Of a DNA stretch of 64,000 bases, positions 24,704 through 34,503 are shown one piece after another (position 1 is the first letter of the stretch; each line of letters begins with the position of its first letter). Under the pieces are notes generated by a model. It worked only from the letters and a program-made list of their open reading frames with translations. It was not told the origin of the DNA and did no database searches. Origin of the DNA: Streptococcus sanguinis (GTDB taxonomy: Bacteria > Bacillota > Bacilli > Lactobacillales > Streptococcaceae); the NCBI GenBank assembly GCA_013378335.1, contig CP040556.1:496001-560000 (forward strand), read 5' to 3'. The translations under genes were made by a program, and so were the position numbers.

Positions 24704-25598
24704 AGAAATTATCTTGACTTTACAGCAATTCTGGAATGACCAGGGCTGTATGCTCATGCAGGCTTATGATAATGAGAAGGGGGCGGGAACCATGAGCCCC
24801 TATACCTTCCTTCGGGCTATTGGGCCAGAGCCTTGGAATGCGGCCTATGTAGAGCCGTCTCGCCGGCCGGCAGATGGTCGTTATGGGGAAAATCCGAACC
24901 GTCTTTACCAGCACCATCAATTTCAGGTGGTCATGAAGCCTTCTCCAAGCAATATCCAAGAACTTTACTTGCAGTCTTTAGAGCTCTTGGGCATCAATCC
25001 GCTGGAGCATGACATCCGCTTTGTCGAGGATAACTGGGAAAACCCGTCAACTGGATCGGCTGGTCTGGGCTGGGAAGTCTGGCTGGATGGTATGGAAATC
25101 ACTCAGTTCACTTACTTCCAGCAGGTCGGAGGTCTGCCAACTCAGCCGGTGACTGCTGAGGTGACTTATGGTCTGGAGCGTCTGGCTTCTTATATCCAAG
25201 AAGTGGACTCTGTCTATGATATTGAGTGGGCTGATGGCGTTAAGTACGGCGAAATTTTCACGCATCCTGAGTATGAGCATTCCAAGTATAGCTTTGAGGT
25301 CAGCGATCAAGACTTGCTCTTGGGGAATTTTGAGAAGTTTGAAGCAGAAGCTAAGCGCTGTCTGGACGAGCATCTGGTGCATCCGGCCTATGACTATGTT
25401 CTCAAATGCTCGCATACCTTTAACCTCTTGGATGCGCGTGGCGCTGTATCTGTGACAGAGCGGGCTGGCTATATTGCCCGCATTCGTAATCTTGCCCGTG
25501 TCGTGGCTAAGACCTTTGTGGCTGAGCGCAAGCGTCTGGGCTATCCGCTTTTGGATGCTGAGACTCGCGAGAAACTCTTGGCAGAGGAGGGAGAATAA
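24681..25598 (+). CDS. glyQ: Glycine--tRNA ligase alpha subunit
   Basis: The 305-residue catalytic subunit of the alpha2beta2 GlyRS makes glycyl-tRNA. It has the class II motifs: [16 protein letters not shown] at the start, [16 protein letters not shown] with the motif 2 Arg, [14 protein letters not shown], and [10 protein letters not shown] as motif 3. ATG 24681 follows AAAGGAG within the downstream copy of the 41-bp repeat. It is followed 2 bases later by glyS. Expression is probably governed by the T-box 1 kb upstream. Confidence 0.97.
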   Translation: MSKKLTFQEIILTLQQFWNDQGCMLMQAYDNEKGAGTMSPYTFLRAIGPEPWNAAYVEPSRRPADGRYGENPNRLYQHHQFQVVMKPSPSNIQELYLQSLELLGINPLEHDIRFVEDNWENPSTGSAGLGWEVWLDGMEITQFTYFQQVGGLPTQPVTAEVTYGLERLASYIQEVDSVYDIEWADGVKYGEIFTHPEYEHSKYSFEVSDQDLLLGNFEKFEAEAKRCLDEHLVHPAYDYVLKCSHTFNLLDARGAVSVTERAGYIARIRNLARVVAKTFVAERKRLGYPLLDAETREKLLAEEGE

Positions 25599-25600
25599 TC

Positions 25601-27640
25601 ATGGTAAAAAATTTATTAGTTGAATTAGGCTTGGAGGAAATGCCGGCCTATGTCGTGACACCGAGCATGAAACAGTTGCGCGACAAGATGGGAGCCTTCC
25701 TGACAGACCATCGTCTGACTTTTGAGAAAATTGAAATGTTCTCCACACCGCGTCGTTTGGCGGTGCGCGTGGTTGGCTTGGCAGACAAGCAGTCCGACTT
25801 GACCGAAGATTTCAAAGGCCCTTCTAAGAAAATTGCTCTGGATGCAGATGGGAACTTTACCAAGGCTGCAGAAGGCTTTGTCCGTGGTAAGGGCTTGACG
25901 GTTGAGGACATTACTTTCCGCGAAATTAAGGGGGAAGAATATGTCTATGTGACCAAGGAAGAAATCGGCCGCCCTGTGGAGGAAATCATCCCAGCAGTGA
26001 CAGAGGTTCTGCAAGCTCTGACCTTCCCTGTCAGCATGCACTGGGCCAACAACACCTTTGAATACATCCGTCCGGTCCATACCTTAACTGTACTCTTAGA
26101 TGAGCAGGCCTTTGACTTGGATTTCTTGGATATCAAGAGCGGCCGTACTAGCCGAGGACACCGCTTCTTGGGTCAAGAAACGGAGATTGCTTCAGCGGAT
26201 TCTTATGAAAATGACCTACGGGCTCAGTTTGTCATTGCTAGTCCTCTTGAGCGGGGAGATATGATTGTCGAGCAGATTCGAGCACTTGAAGAGGAGCACG
26301 GGGTTTCTATCGAGATTGACGAAGACTTGCTCAATGAAGTGTTGAATCTGGTAGAATATCCAACTGCTTTCCTAGGTAATTTTGATGCCAAATATCTAGA
26401 GGTGCCTGAGGAAGTCTTGGTAACTTCCATGAAAGAGCACCAGCGTTACTTTGTTGTGCGCGATGCTGAAGGCAAACTTTTACCGCACTTCATCTCAGTC
26501 CGCAACGGAAATGCAGAGCATCTGGAAAATGTCATCAAGGGAAATGAGAAAGTCTTGGTGGCTCGTCTGGAAGATGGGGAATTCTTCTGGCGGGAAGACC
26601 AAAAGCTGGCTATTGCTGACTTGGTTGAAAAGCTGAACAATGTGACCTTCCACGAAAAGATTGGTTCTCTGGCAGAGCACATGGAGCGGACTGGCAAGAT
26701 TGCTGCTCTCTTGGCACAAGAGGCAGGATTGGATGCTGATGAGACAGCTGACTTGGCTCGTGCAGCGGCTATTTATAAGTTTGACCTGCTGACTGGCATG
26801 GTTGGTGAATTTGATGAGCTGCAAGGGATCATGGGTGAAAAGTATGCTCTTCTGGCTGGTGAGAATGCTGCGGTGGCAGCTGCCATTCGGGAGCACTATA
26901 TGCCGACTTCAGCCGATGGCGAATTACCTGACACCAAGGTCGGAGCAGTCTTGGCTCTGGCTGATAAGCTGGACACCATTCTGTCCTTCTTCTCAGTTGG
27001 CTTGATTCCAAGCGGTTCCAATGACCCATATGCACTGCGCCGTGCGACTCAGGGAGTTGTGCGTATCTTGGACAAGTTTGGCTGGAACATTGACTTGGCT
27101 CAGCTTCTTGGTCGACTATACAGACTGAAGTTTGATAGTCTAAGTTATGACAATCAAGAGGCCGTGCTGGACTTCTTCCGTGCCCGTGTTGAGAAAATGA
27201 TGGATCGCGGCATTCCGAAAGATATCGTGACAGCTGTTCTTCAAAGCACTCATTTCGTTGTACGCGATTTGGTAGAAACAGCTGCGCTTCTAGCAGAAAA
27301 AGCTCAGGAAGATAACTTCAAGTCAGCGGTGGAAAGCCTATCTCGGGTCTTCAATCTAGCTGAGAAAGCCCAAGGGCAGACAGCTGTCAATCCAGCACTC
27401 TTTGAAAATCAAGAAGAAAAAGACTTGGCTGCGGCCATTGAAGCAGTAGAGCTGACATCTGACTTAGCTGCTAATCTGGATCAACTTTTTGCCCTCAGTC
27501 CAGTTATCGACGCTTTCTTTGACCATACCATGGTTATGGCAGAAGATGAGGCTGTGCGTAACAACCGTCTAGCTCTTCTAGCTTCTTTGACGGCTAAGGC
27601 GGGACAGCTGGCCCAGTTTAATCAGATTAATACCAAATAA
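25601..27640 (+). CDS. glyS: Glycine--tRNA ligase beta subunit
   Basis: The 679-residue beta subunit supplies tRNA binding for the tetrameric GlyRS. It starts with [14 protein letters not shown], has TPRRLAVRV, the HD-like region [21 protein letters not shown], and the C-terminal DALR-type anticodon-binding segment ([17 protein letters not shown]). The SD AGGAGGGAG lies at the end of glyQ. Length and order are standard for streptococci. Confidence 0.97.
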   Translation: MVKNLLVELGLEEMPAYVVTPSMKQLRDKMGAFLTDHRLTFEKIEMFSTPRRLAVRVVGLADKQSDLTEDFKGPSKKIALDADGNFTKAAEGFVRGKGLTVEDITFREIKGEEYVYVTKEEIGRPVEEIIPAVTEVLQALTFPVSMHWANNTFEYIRPVHTLTVLLDEQAFDLDFLDIKSGRTSRGHRFLGQETEIASADSYENDLRAQFVIASPLERGDMIVEQIRALEEEHGVSIEIDEDLLNEVLNLVEYPTAFLGNFDAKYLEVPEEVLVTSMKEHQRYFVVRDAEGKLLPHFISVRNGNAEHLENVIKGNEKVLVARLEDGEFFWREDQKLAIADLVEKLNNVTFHEKIGSLAEHMERTGKIAALLAQEAGLDADETADLARAAAIYKFDLLTGMVGEFDELQGIMGEKYALLAGENAAVAAAIREHYMPTSADGELPDTKVGAVLALADKLDTILSFFSVGLIPSGSNDPYALRRATQGVVRILDKFGWNIDLAQLLGRLYRLKFDSLSYDNQEAVLDFFRARVEKMMDRGIPKDIVTAVLQSTHFVVRDLVETAALLAEKAQEDNFKSAVESLSRVFNLAEKAQGQTAVNPALFENQEEKDLAAAIEAVELTSDLAANLDQLFALSPVIDAFFDHTMVMAEDEAVRNNRLALLASLTAKAGQLAQFNQINTK

Positions 27641-27662
27641 AAGGTAAGAGAGAGGTAGAATC

Positions 27663-27920
27663 ATGGATCCTAAAAAAATTGCCCGTATTAATGAACTGGC
27701 TAAAAAGAAAAAAACAGTCGGTCTGACTGGTGAAGAAAAGGTAGAGCAGGCCAAGCTTCGTGAAGAGTACATCGAAGGCTACCGTCGCTCTGTTCGGCAC
27801 CACATCGAAGGCATCAAGATTGTTGACGAGGCTGGAAATGACGTGACGCCTGAAAAATTGCGTCAAGTTCAGCGCGAGAAAGGTCTTCATGGCCGCAGTC
27901 TGGATGATCCAGAGTCTTAA
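27663..27920 (+). CDS. DUF896 family protein (YnzC-like)
   Basis: The 85-residue, highly charged helical protein starts with the DUF896 pattern [20 protein letters not shown] and REEYIEGYR. The helical hairpin at the N-terminus is the conserved part; the tail is variable. The SD GAGAGAGG precedes ATG 27663, 22 bases after glyS, so it is probably co-transcribed. The function is unknown. Confidence 0.92.
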   Translation: MDPKKIARINELAKKKKTVGLTGEEKVEQAKLREEYIEGYRRSVRHHIEGIKIVDEAGNDVTPEKLRQVQREKGLHGRSLDDPES

Positions 27921-27930
27921 GTAAATATAA

Positions 27931-27977
27931 AAAATCCCTCGCTAGGAAGCTAGAAAGTTCCTGTCGAGGGGTTCTTT
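27931..27977. terminator. Terminator between DUF896 gene and the convergent minus-strand cluster
   Basis: AATCCCTCG pairs with CGAGGGGTT around a GGAAGC...GTTCC inner loop, with A-run before and T-run after, so it may act in both directions. Confidence 0.75.
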
Positions 27978-28153
27978 TATTCTTGTTTACGTTTTTTCAA
28001 AATTCGGAGGGCTACATTGATGCAACTAAGGATGATGGCTACATCCAGCCAGAAAATCCAAGGCTCCGTGATACGGAAAAAGAAATAAGCAGCGATGGCA
28101 ATAATGAGGGACAGAATGCCTAGTTCCATTTTTTCTTTGAGATTGAGTCTCAT
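27977..28153 (-). CDS. Small two-helix membrane protein
   Basis: The 58-residue protein has two hydrophobic helices (about 10-27 and 31-48) and a KKRKQE tail. ATG 28153 is preceded by AAGGAGG with a 9-base spacer and overlaps the stop of the DUF3278 gene by 4 bases (ATGA), so it is coupled to it. A longer in-frame reading to 28342 is rejected because it lies inside the DUF3278 gene. Function unknown. Confidence 0.75.
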   Translation of the reverse strand: MRLNLKEKMELGILSLIIAIAAYFFFRITEPWIFWLDVAIILSCINVALRILKKRKQE

Positions 28154-28692
28154 AGGTCTTCTTCCTCCTTTTTTTGTGCTTGACGAATCTTTCCTTTGGC
28201 AATGAAATGCATAATCAATCCAAATCCAAGACCAGCAGCCAATCCGGTTATAATAAGTTTTGGCTGAAGCAAAACTTGTAGGATATCTTTCTTTTCCATG
28301 ACAGCTATCATGATGCCGAAGAGAGGGTAAAAGAGCAGCCAATAAGAGAAGCCTGCTTTGAGGCCAGCATGTTTCATAGCTTTTTCTTCTTTTTCATCCT
28401 GAAGTCCTAGCTCTAGGTCATCAATTCCTTTGCGCCGTGCTTGGATAATTATATAGACACAGAAGCCGAGGATAAGGATTTCAAGCAGGATAGGATAGGC
28501 AAGAGCGATAATTTTGGGCCAGCGAAAGGCTAAGGGAAAGGCGATGGCATTGCCAAAAATCAGGATAAAGAAAAGCCAGATAAAGCCTATATTTCCTAGA
28601 TGCTCAGCCTGTTGGCGCTTTTGCTCGTCCAAAGGTCCAGTAATGCCGTAAAATCGTTTGATCATCTTGTCTGAGAATCTTTCTTTTTTCAT
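28150..28692 (-). CDS. DUF3278 family membrane protein, paralog 1
   Basis: The 180-residue protein has a conserved cytosolic start (KMIKRFYGITGPLDEQKRQQ) and about four membrane helices. I recognise this as the DUF3278 family, which typically sits next to a small XRE regulator in streptococci. It shares its first 40-odd residues almost exactly with the neighbouring paralog, while the rest diverges. SD AAGGA precedes ATG 28692. The function is unknown. Confidence 0.8.
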   Translation of the reverse strand: MKKERFSDKMIKRFYGITGPLDEQKRQQAEHLGNIGFIWLFFILIFGNAIAFPLAFRWPKIIALAYPILLEILILGFCVYIIIQARRKGIDDLELGLQDEKEEKAMKHAGLKAGFSYWLLFYPLFGIMIAVMEKKDILQVLLQPKLIITGLAAGLGFGLIMHFIAKGKIRQAQKKEEEDL

Positions 28693-28723
28693 GTTTGTGT
28701 CCTTTCTAGCTTAAGTCAAGGGA

Positions 28724-29254
28724 TTATTCGCTCTGTTCAGTATGGTGTTTGCGTGATTTGAAGTAAAAGCTGATAAAAACACCTAAAATGCTAGCGACCA
28801 AGGCTGATTTCAGGATTCGATCAGCTTGTAAAAAGAGAGTGAAAAAGTCTTGCTTGAGAGTGACTGCCTCTACAAGGCTAAAGATAGGATGGAAAGTCAA
28901 CCCAACGAAGAGAGTAATCTTAAGACCAGGATATTGAAGCTTGCGCCTTTCTTTTTCACTCATGAGTTCCAAATCCAAATCTGCCAGGTGTTCTTTCTCA
29001 GACCTGAAGTAAATGATACCAGCTATTATAAAGGTAAGAAGCTCTATAATAATGGGGTAAATTCGAGCATCTAAGCCTGGATAGATATCGGCTAGCATGA
29101 AAGCTAGGAAATTACCAACTTGCAAAATCAAGAAAAGCCAAATAAAGCCTATATTTCCTAAGTGCTCAGCCTGCTGGCGTTTTTGCTCGTCCAAAGGTCC
29201 GGTAATGCCGTAAAATCGTTTGATCATTTTGTCTGAGAATCTTTCTTTTTTCAT
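28724..29254 (-). CDS. DUF3278 family membrane protein, paralog 2
   Basis: The 176-residue protein has the same N-terminus as paralog 1 (KMIKRFYGITGPLDEQKRQQ, then AEHLGNIGFIWLF) and four predicted membrane helices with a basic tail (KSRKHHTEQSE). The near-identical 5' ends of the two genes suggest recent duplication or gene conversion. SD AAGGAAA precedes ATG 29254. It is downstream of the XRE gene in the same direction. Confidence 0.8.
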   Translation of the reverse strand: MKKERFSDKMIKRFYGITGPLDEQKRQQAEHLGNIGFIWLFLILQVGNFLAFMLADIYPGLDARIYPIIIELLTFIIAGIIYFRSEKEHLADLDLELMSEKERRKLQYPGLKITLFVGLTFHPIFSLVEAVTLKQDFFTLFLQADRILKSALVASILGVFISFYFKSRKHHTEQSE

Positions 29255-29301
29255 GTTTGTTTCCTTTCTTTAGGTATGAATGTTGTTGCAGGGAAAAACT
29301 C

Positions 29302-29517
29302 TTAGTCATTTGAATCTTCATCTGTCAGCTGGGGTTCCCAAAAGAGGGCGTTGAGGTCAGTATCTAGCGCTCTAGCCAGGTTGATACAGAGCTCGAGAGT
29401 AGGGTTGTATTTGTTGTTTTCAATCATATTGATAGTTTGCCGCGATACCCCGATAGACTTTGCCAACTCTAGCTGAGACATCTTTTTTTCTTTTCGAAAT
29501 TCTTTGACACGATTCAT
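29302..29517 (-). CDS. XRE family transcriptional regulator
   Basis: The 71-residue protein is a single Cro/C1-type HTH (MSQLELAKSIGVSRQTINMIENNKYNPTL split over residues 13-41). It is first in a minus-strand cluster with two DUF3278 membrane proteins and a small membrane protein. Such small regulators commonly control the adjacent membrane genes and themselves. SD AAGGAAGG precedes ATG 29517. The intergenic region to rsmH (29518-29716) contains repeated TGACA-like motifs near 29563 and 29625 that might be operators. Confidence 0.9.
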   Translation of the reverse strand: MNRVKEFRKEKKMSQLELAKSIGVSRQTINMIENNKYNPTLELCINLARALDTDLNALFWEPQLTDEDSND

Positions 29518-29697
29518 TACACCCTTCCTTTCTAATACTATAACTGATAACTTCCAGTATGTTTGTCAGTTATATTTGACTTTTATTTTATGTTAGTATA
29601 ATACTTTTTGGAAAAAGTGTCAAGTATATCTGACAAAAATTTTAAAAAGGATTTCATCCGCTTACTTTTTCTTTTAAATTTTTTTTTGCTTTTGAAT

Positions 29698-29707
29698 GTG
29701 ATATAAT
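29698..29707 (+). promoter_or_regulatory. Extended -10 promoter of rsmH, giving a near-leaderless mRNA
   Basis: TG-A-TATAAT (29698-29707) is an extended -10 element with only a T-rich -35 region. The predicted start near 29714 is about 3 bases before ATG 29717. No SD is present before that ATG. Confidence 0.6.
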
Positions 29708-29716
29708 AAGTAAGAT

Positions 29717-30667
29717 ATGACAAACGAATTTCATCACATTACTGTTCTTCTTCATGAAACGGTTGACCAGCTGGCTGTTAAGCCTGACGGCATCTATGTC
29801 GATGCGACTCTTGGAGGTGCTGGTCACAGCGAATATCTTTTGAGTCAGCTCGGGGATGAGGGGCATCTCTATGCCTTTGATCAGGACCAGATGGCTATTG
29901 ACAATGCTAAAAAGCGCTTGGCTCCTTATGTAGAGCGGGGGATGGTGACCTTTATCAAGGACAATTTCCGCCACCTCAAGAGCCGTTTGCAAGAGGCCGG
30001 TGTGGAAGAAATTGATGGGATTTGTTATGATTTAGGCGTTTCCAGCCCTCAGCTGGATCAGCGTGAGCGTGGTTTTTCCTATAAACAGGATGCGCCTTTG
30101 GATATGCGCATGAACCGCGATGCAGCCTTGACAGCTTTTGAGGTTGTCAATCATTATAGCTATCAGGATTTAGTACGAATCTTTTTTAAATACGGCGAAG
30201 ATAAGTTTTCTAAGCAGATTGCTCGCAAGATTGAGCAGGCTAGAAGGGTCAAGCCTATTGAAACAACGACAGAACTGGCTGAAATTATCAAGTCGGCTAA
30301 GCCAGCTAAGGAGCTGAAGAAGAAAGGCCATCCAGCCAAGCAGATCTTTCAGGCCATTCGGATTGAGGTCAATGATGAACTGGGAGCGGCGGATGAGTCT
30401 ATTCAGCAAGCAATTGATTTGCTGGCGGTGGACGGACGGATTGCAGTCATTACTTTTCATTCGCTGGAAGACCGTCTGACCAAGCAGCTTTTCAAGGAGG
30501 CGTCAACAGTGGATGTTCCCAAGGGCTTGCCCTTCATCCCAGATGAACTGCAGCCTAAGCTGGAGCTGGTCAGCCGCAAACCAATTTTACCAAGCAAAGA
30601 AGAATTAGAAAGCAATAACCGGGCTCATTCCGCCAAGCTGCGCGTGGCCCGTAAGATACACAAGTGA
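29717..30667 (+). CDS. rsmH: 16S rRNA (cytosine-1402-N4)-methyltransferase
   Basis: RsmH (MraW) methylates N4 of C1402 in 16S rRNA with SAM. The 316-residue protein has [15 protein letters not shown] (SAM motif I), [18 protein letters not shown] and the C-terminal [13 protein letters not shown] segment. The start MTNEFHH matches family starts as I recall them. It is the first gene of the division and cell-wall cluster rsmH-ftsL-pbp2x-mraY. No SD precedes the ATG and the promoter lies directly upstream. Confidence 0.96.
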   Translation: MTNEFHHITVLLHETVDQLAVKPDGIYVDATLGGAGHSEYLLSQLGDEGHLYAFDQDQMAIDNAKKRLAPYVERGMVTFIKDNFRHLKSRLQEAGVEEIDGICYDLGVSSPQLDQRERGFSYKQDAPLDMRMNRDAALTAFEVVNHYSYQDLVRIFFKYGEDKFSKQIARKIEQARRVKPIETTTELAEIIKSAKPAKELKKKGHPAKQIFQAIRIEVNDELGAADESIQQAIDLLAVDGRIAVITFHSLEDRLTKQLFKEASTVDVPKGLPFIPDELQPKLELVSRKPILPSKEELESNNRAHSAKLRVARKIHK

Positions 30668-30674
30668 GGAAGAA

Positions 30675-30998
30675 ATGTCAGAAAAAAGACCAAATCCGCT
30701 TCAAGATCAGATGCGAAAATTTTCCCGAGTTGAGAAGGCCTTTTACGGCTCTATCGTTTTGACTGCCATTATTTTAGCGGTCAGCATCGTCTTTATGCAG
30801 ACCAAGCTATTGCAGGTAGATCGGGATTTGACGGAAGTCAATACCCAGATTGAAGCGGAGCAGACAGAACTAGCCGACATCAAGCAGGAAGTCAATGAAC
30901 TGACCCGCTATGAAAGACTGTCTCAGTTAGCTAGCTCTCAGGATATGAAACTCCAGAAGGGAAATCGTAAAACAGTGAGTTCAACGGATGAAGAATAG
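30675..30998 (+). CDS. ftsL: Cell division protein FtsL
   Basis: The 107-residue bitopic protein has a cytosolic N-terminus, one membrane helix (about 25-47) and a coiled-coil extracellular part ([20 protein letters not shown]). FtsL joins DivIB and DivIC in the divisome and helps recruit PBP2x/FtsW. SD GAGGAAG precedes ATG 30675, and the 3' end overlaps pbp2x by 11 bases. Confidence 0.93.
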   Translation: MSEKRPNPLQDQMRKFSRVEKAFYGSIVLTAIILAVSIVFMQTKLLQVDRDLTEVNTQIEAEQTELADIKQEVNELTRYERLSQLASSQDMKLQKGNRKTVSSTDEE

Positions 30999-33276
30999 AA
31001 TTTTTGAAAAAATTAAAAAATATGCCCTGAAAAATAGGCAAACCCCTGAATACAATCGGCGGCAAGTGGGAAAGAGCATGAGCATCTTAGCTATCTTTCT
31101 CTTTTTCGTTTTCTTGATTAATTTTGCCATTATTATCGGGACGGACCAGAAGTTCGGTGTTAATCTATCAAAGGGTGCAGAAGTAGTCCATCAAAAGACG
31201 GTTACAGTCGCTGCCCGGCGGGGAACAATTTATGACCGAAATGGTGTTCCTATTGCTGAGGATGCCACGACTTATAATGTCTATGCCATTATTGATAAGA
31301 GTTACAAGTCAGCTACCGGCAAGATTCTCTATGTGGAAGAATCCCAGTATGATAAGGTGGCAGAAATTTTCAATCAATACCTAGAGTTGGATAAGGACTA
31401 CGTCAAAACCCAGCTGTCGCAGAAAAATCTCAAGCAAGTTTCCTTCGGGGCACAGGGTAATGACATTACCTACAGTAATATGAATGCCATGCGTGAAGCC
31501 TTTGAAGCTGCTGGTATTGAAGGGATTGACTTTACTACCAGTCCTAACCGCAGTTATAATAACGGTGTGTTTGCCTCCCAGTTTATCGGTCTTGCCCAAT
31601 TGCAGGAGGATAAGGAAGGCAATAAGACGCTGAAAGGGACTTCTGGCATGGAGCAGGCACTGGATAGGATTCTTGCTGGTCAGAATGGGGTTGTGACCTA
31701 CGAAAAAGACCGAAACGGTAATGTTGTTCCTGGATCAGAAAAGGTCTCTGTACAGGCAGAGGATGGCAAGGATGTCTATACAACGCTGTCAGCTGATTTG
31801 CAAACCTATCTGGAAACGCGGATGAATGCTTTCCAAGAAAAGGTCAAAGGTAAGTTTGTCAATGCAACCTTGGTCAGTGCCAAGACCGGCGAAATCCTAG
31901 CCACCTCTCAACGGCCGACCTATAATGCAGATACCAAGGAAGGCTTGAATGAGGAAAATCTGGGCACATGGAATACCATGCTCTATCAAGGTCAGTACGA
32001 GCCTGGATCTACCATGAAGGTCATGACTCTGGCTTCAGCTATTGATAATGGTAGTTTTAATCCTAACGATACCTATGACAGCAGAGAGTATAAGGTCATG
32101 GATGCGACCATTCGGGACTGGAATGTCAACATGGGGATTTCGGAAGGGGAAACGCTGACCTTTGCTCAAGGATTTACCTATTCCAGTAACGTTGGTATGA
32201 CCATTCTGGAGCAGAAGATGGGCAATGACAGGTGGCTAGACTACTTGAGTAAGTTTAAGTTTGGTCTGCCGACCCGCTTTGGGATGGGCAATGAAACCTA
32301 TGGTTCGCTCCCTGGTGATAACTATGTTACGATTGCCATGAGTTCTTTCGGTCAAGGGATTGGTGTCACTCAGGTGCAGATGCTGCGGGCCTTCTCAGCC
32401 ATAGCCAATGATGGTGTTATGGTACAGCCTAAGTTTATCAATGCTATCCATGATCCTAAAACCAATACAGCTCGTAAGACAGCGACAGAAATTATCGGAA
32501 ATCCTGTCTCAGAAAAAGCTGCTCAAACCACTCGAGATTATATGGTTCAAGTCGGAACAGACCCCTACAAAGGAACCCTGAATGTTGGTGGAGAACCCGT
32601 CATTCAAGTGGCTGATCAGAATGTCGCCGTCAAATCAGGGACCGCTCAGATCGCTTCTGAAAATGGATATCTAGAGGGCGAGAACGATTATATCTATTCA
32701 GTCGTTGCCATGACGCCGGCAGAAAATCCTGAATTTATCATGTATGTGACCGTTCAGCAGCCTGAGGAAAAATTCCAGCCTATATTCTGGCAGGAAGTGG
32801 TCAATCCGGTCTTGGAAGAAGCTGTCGCTCTCAAAGACAGTCTTAATCTGACCACGGAAGCGACTCCGGCTCTTGAAACAGTCACTGAAGAAACCAGCTA
32901 TAAAATGCCATCCGTAGAGAAACTGACCAAGCAACTAGGTCTGAAAAATCAAATCAGTCCTGGCGGTCTGGCAGATGAATTGCGCCGCAACCTAGTCCAG
33001 CCAATTGTACTGGGAACAGGTAGCAAGATTAAAAAAGTATCTGTCAAAGAGGGCGAAAATCTTAAGGCCAACCAGCAGGTTTTGATCTTGTCAGATGATT
33101 TAGAAAGTCTGCCTGATATGTACGGCTGGACCAAGGCAAATGTCGAACGTTTTGCCAAGTGGCAGGACATTGAAGTCACTTTCAAAGGAGAGGGCTCCAA
33201 GGTCGTCAAGCAGAGCGAGAAGACCAATACTTCGCTGAAAAATCTCAAGAAAATAACAATCACAATGGGAGACTAA
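30988..33276 (+). CDS. pbp2X: Penicillin-binding protein 2X
   Basis: PBP2x is the class B transpeptidase for septal peptidoglycan and a main beta-lactam target. The 762-residue protein has a membrane anchor (about 32-52), a dimerisation domain, and the transpeptidase domain with S341-TMK, S399-SN and K549-SGT. Two C-terminal PASTA domains follow (about 640-760). The active-site boxes match the usual susceptible form (STMK, SSN, KSGT); I did not assess other resistance positions. It overlaps ftsL and is followed 1 base later by mraY. Confidence 0.97.
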   Translation: MKNRIFEKIKKYALKNRQTPEYNRRQVGKSMSILAIFLFFVFLINFAIIIGTDQKFGVNLSKGAEVVHQKTVTVAARRGTIYDRNGVPIAEDATTYNVYAIIDKSYKSATGKILYVEESQYDKVAEIFNQYLELDKDYVKTQLSQKNLKQVSFGAQGNDITYSNMNAMREAFEAAGIEGIDFTTSPNRSYNNGVFASQFIGLAQLQEDKEGNKTLKGTSGMEQALDRILAGQNGVVTYEKDRNGNVVPGSEKVSVQAEDGKDVYTTLSADLQTYLETRMNAFQEKVKGKFVNATLVSAKTGEILATSQRPTYNADTKEGLNEENLGTWNTMLYQGQYEPGSTMKVMTLASAIDNGSFNPNDTYDSREYKVMDATIRDWNVNMGISEGETLTFAQGFTYSSNVGMTILEQKMGNDRWLDYLSKFKFGLPTRFGMGNETYGSLPGDNYVTIAMSSFGQGIGVTQVQMLRAFSAIANDGVMVQPKFINAIHDPKTNTARKTATEIIGNPVSEKAAQTTRDYMVQVGTDPYKGTLNVGGEPVIQVADQNVAVKSGTAQIASENGYLEGENDYIYSVVAMTPAENPEFIMYVTVQQPEEKFQPIFWQEVVNPVLEEAVALKDSLNLTTEATPALETVTEETSYKMPSVEKLTKQLGLKNQISPGGLADELRRNLVQPIVLGTGSKIKKVSVKEGENLKANQQVLILSDDLESLPDMYGWTKANVERFAKWQDIEVTFKGEGSKVVKQSEKTNTSLKNLKKITITMGD

Positions 33277-33277
33277 T

Positions 33278-34261
33278 ATGCTTATTGCTCTTATTGCAGG
33301 AATCGTAACGTTTATCCTAACTATCATCGGCATTCCTGCCTTTATTCGTTTTTACCATAAGGCTCGTATCACAGGCCAACAGATGCACGAAGATGTCAAG
33401 CAGCATCAGGCCAAGGCCGGAACACCAACCATGGGTGGCACAGTCTTTCTCTTGACATCCGTTCTGGTCAGCTTTGTTATCGGTCTGTTTTCGCATCAGC
33501 TGTCCAACGGCCTCATCATGATTCTTTTTATCTTGGTTCTGTATGGTGTTGTCGGCTTTTTGGATGACTTCCTCAAGGTGTTTCGTAAGATCAACGAGGG
33601 TCTAAATCCCAAGCAGAAATTGTTTCTGCAGCTGGTCGGCGGAGTTGTCTTTTACTTCTTCTATAATCAGCACGGGGCAGGTGACCATCTAAATGTCTTT
33701 ACCGTTCCTGTCCAGCTGGGCTTCCTTTACATCTTTTTCGTCCTTTTTTGGCTGATTGGCTTCTCCAATGCTGTCAATCTGACGGATGGAATTGATGGTT
33801 TGGCCAGCATTTCTGTAGTCATTAGCTTGGTGGCCTATGCTGTGATTGCTGTTGAGCAGAAGCGTTTTGATATTCTGATTGTCATCATTAGTATGATTGG
33901 CGGCTTGCTAGGCTTCTTTGTTTTCAATCACAAGCCCGCTGAAATCTTCATGGGGGATGTGGGAAGCTTGGCTTTGGGCGGTATGCTGGCTGCTATCTCC
34001 ATTTCCCTTCACCAAGAGTGGACCCTGCTCTTGATTGGTATTGTCTATGTGTTTGAGACGACCTCTGTCATGATGCAGGTGACCTATTTCAAGTTGACTG
34101 GCGGCAAGCGGATTTTCCGGATGACTCCGATTCATCACCACTTTGAGCTGGGAGGCCTAACTGGTCACGGCAAGGAGTGGAGTGAGTGGAAGGTCGATTT
34201 CTTCTTCTGGGGAATCGGTATCATGGGCAGTATTTTGACCCTAGCTATCCTATATTTATAG
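33278..34261 (+). CDS. mraY: Phospho-N-acetylmuramoyl-pentapeptide-transferase
   Basis: MraY transfers phospho-MurNAc-pentapeptide to undecaprenyl phosphate, making lipid I. The 327-residue integral membrane enzyme has about ten helices, the catalytic LDDFLK (near 87-92), [25 protein letters not shown] and the late HHHFEL motif. It closes the rsmH-ftsL-pbp2x-mraY operon and is followed by palindromic repeat copy B. Confidence 0.97.
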   Translation: MLIALIAGIVTFILTIIGIPAFIRFYHKARITGQQMHEDVKQHQAKAGTPTMGGTVFLLTSVLVSFVIGLFSHQLSNGLIMILFILVLYGVVGFLDDFLKVFRKINEGLNPKQKLFLQLVGGVVFYFFYNQHGAGDHLNVFTVPVQLGFLYIFFVLFWLIGFSNAVNLTDGIDGLASISVVISLVAYAVIAVEQKRFDILIVIISMIGGLLGFFVFNHKPAEIFMGDVGSLALGGMLAAISISLHQEWTLLLIGIVYVFETTSVMMQVTYFKLTGGKRIFRMTPIHHHFELGGLTGHGKEWSEWKVDFFFWGIGIMGSILTLAILYL

Positions 34262-34265
34262 CAAG

Positions 34266-34428
34266 AAGTTTGGGACAAAAAGATTCCAATTTTTAAAAAT
34301 CTTAATTATTAAGCCCTTCAAATCTATAATTAAATGCGAAAAGCGAACAAAGAAGAATTCTGATTACCAGAAAACTCGTTTTGTTCGCTTTTTATATTTG
34401 AGGCTGGACTTTTGTCCCAGACTCTTCT
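34266..34428 (-). repeat. Dispersed palindromic repeat, copy B (inverted)
   Basis: This is the reverse complement of copies A and C with a handful of differences, bounded by GTTTGGGACAAAAAG and CTTTTGTCCCAGACTC. It lies between mraY and the DEAD-box helicase gene, where its hairpins may act as a terminator for mraY. Confidence 0.85.
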
Positions 34429-34503
34429 GTTTCTTAGATTTGAGGGTAAGCAGGATGGTTATTTTTTTGGTATAATAGTTAGGATAATAGAATAGAGGAC
34501 AAG

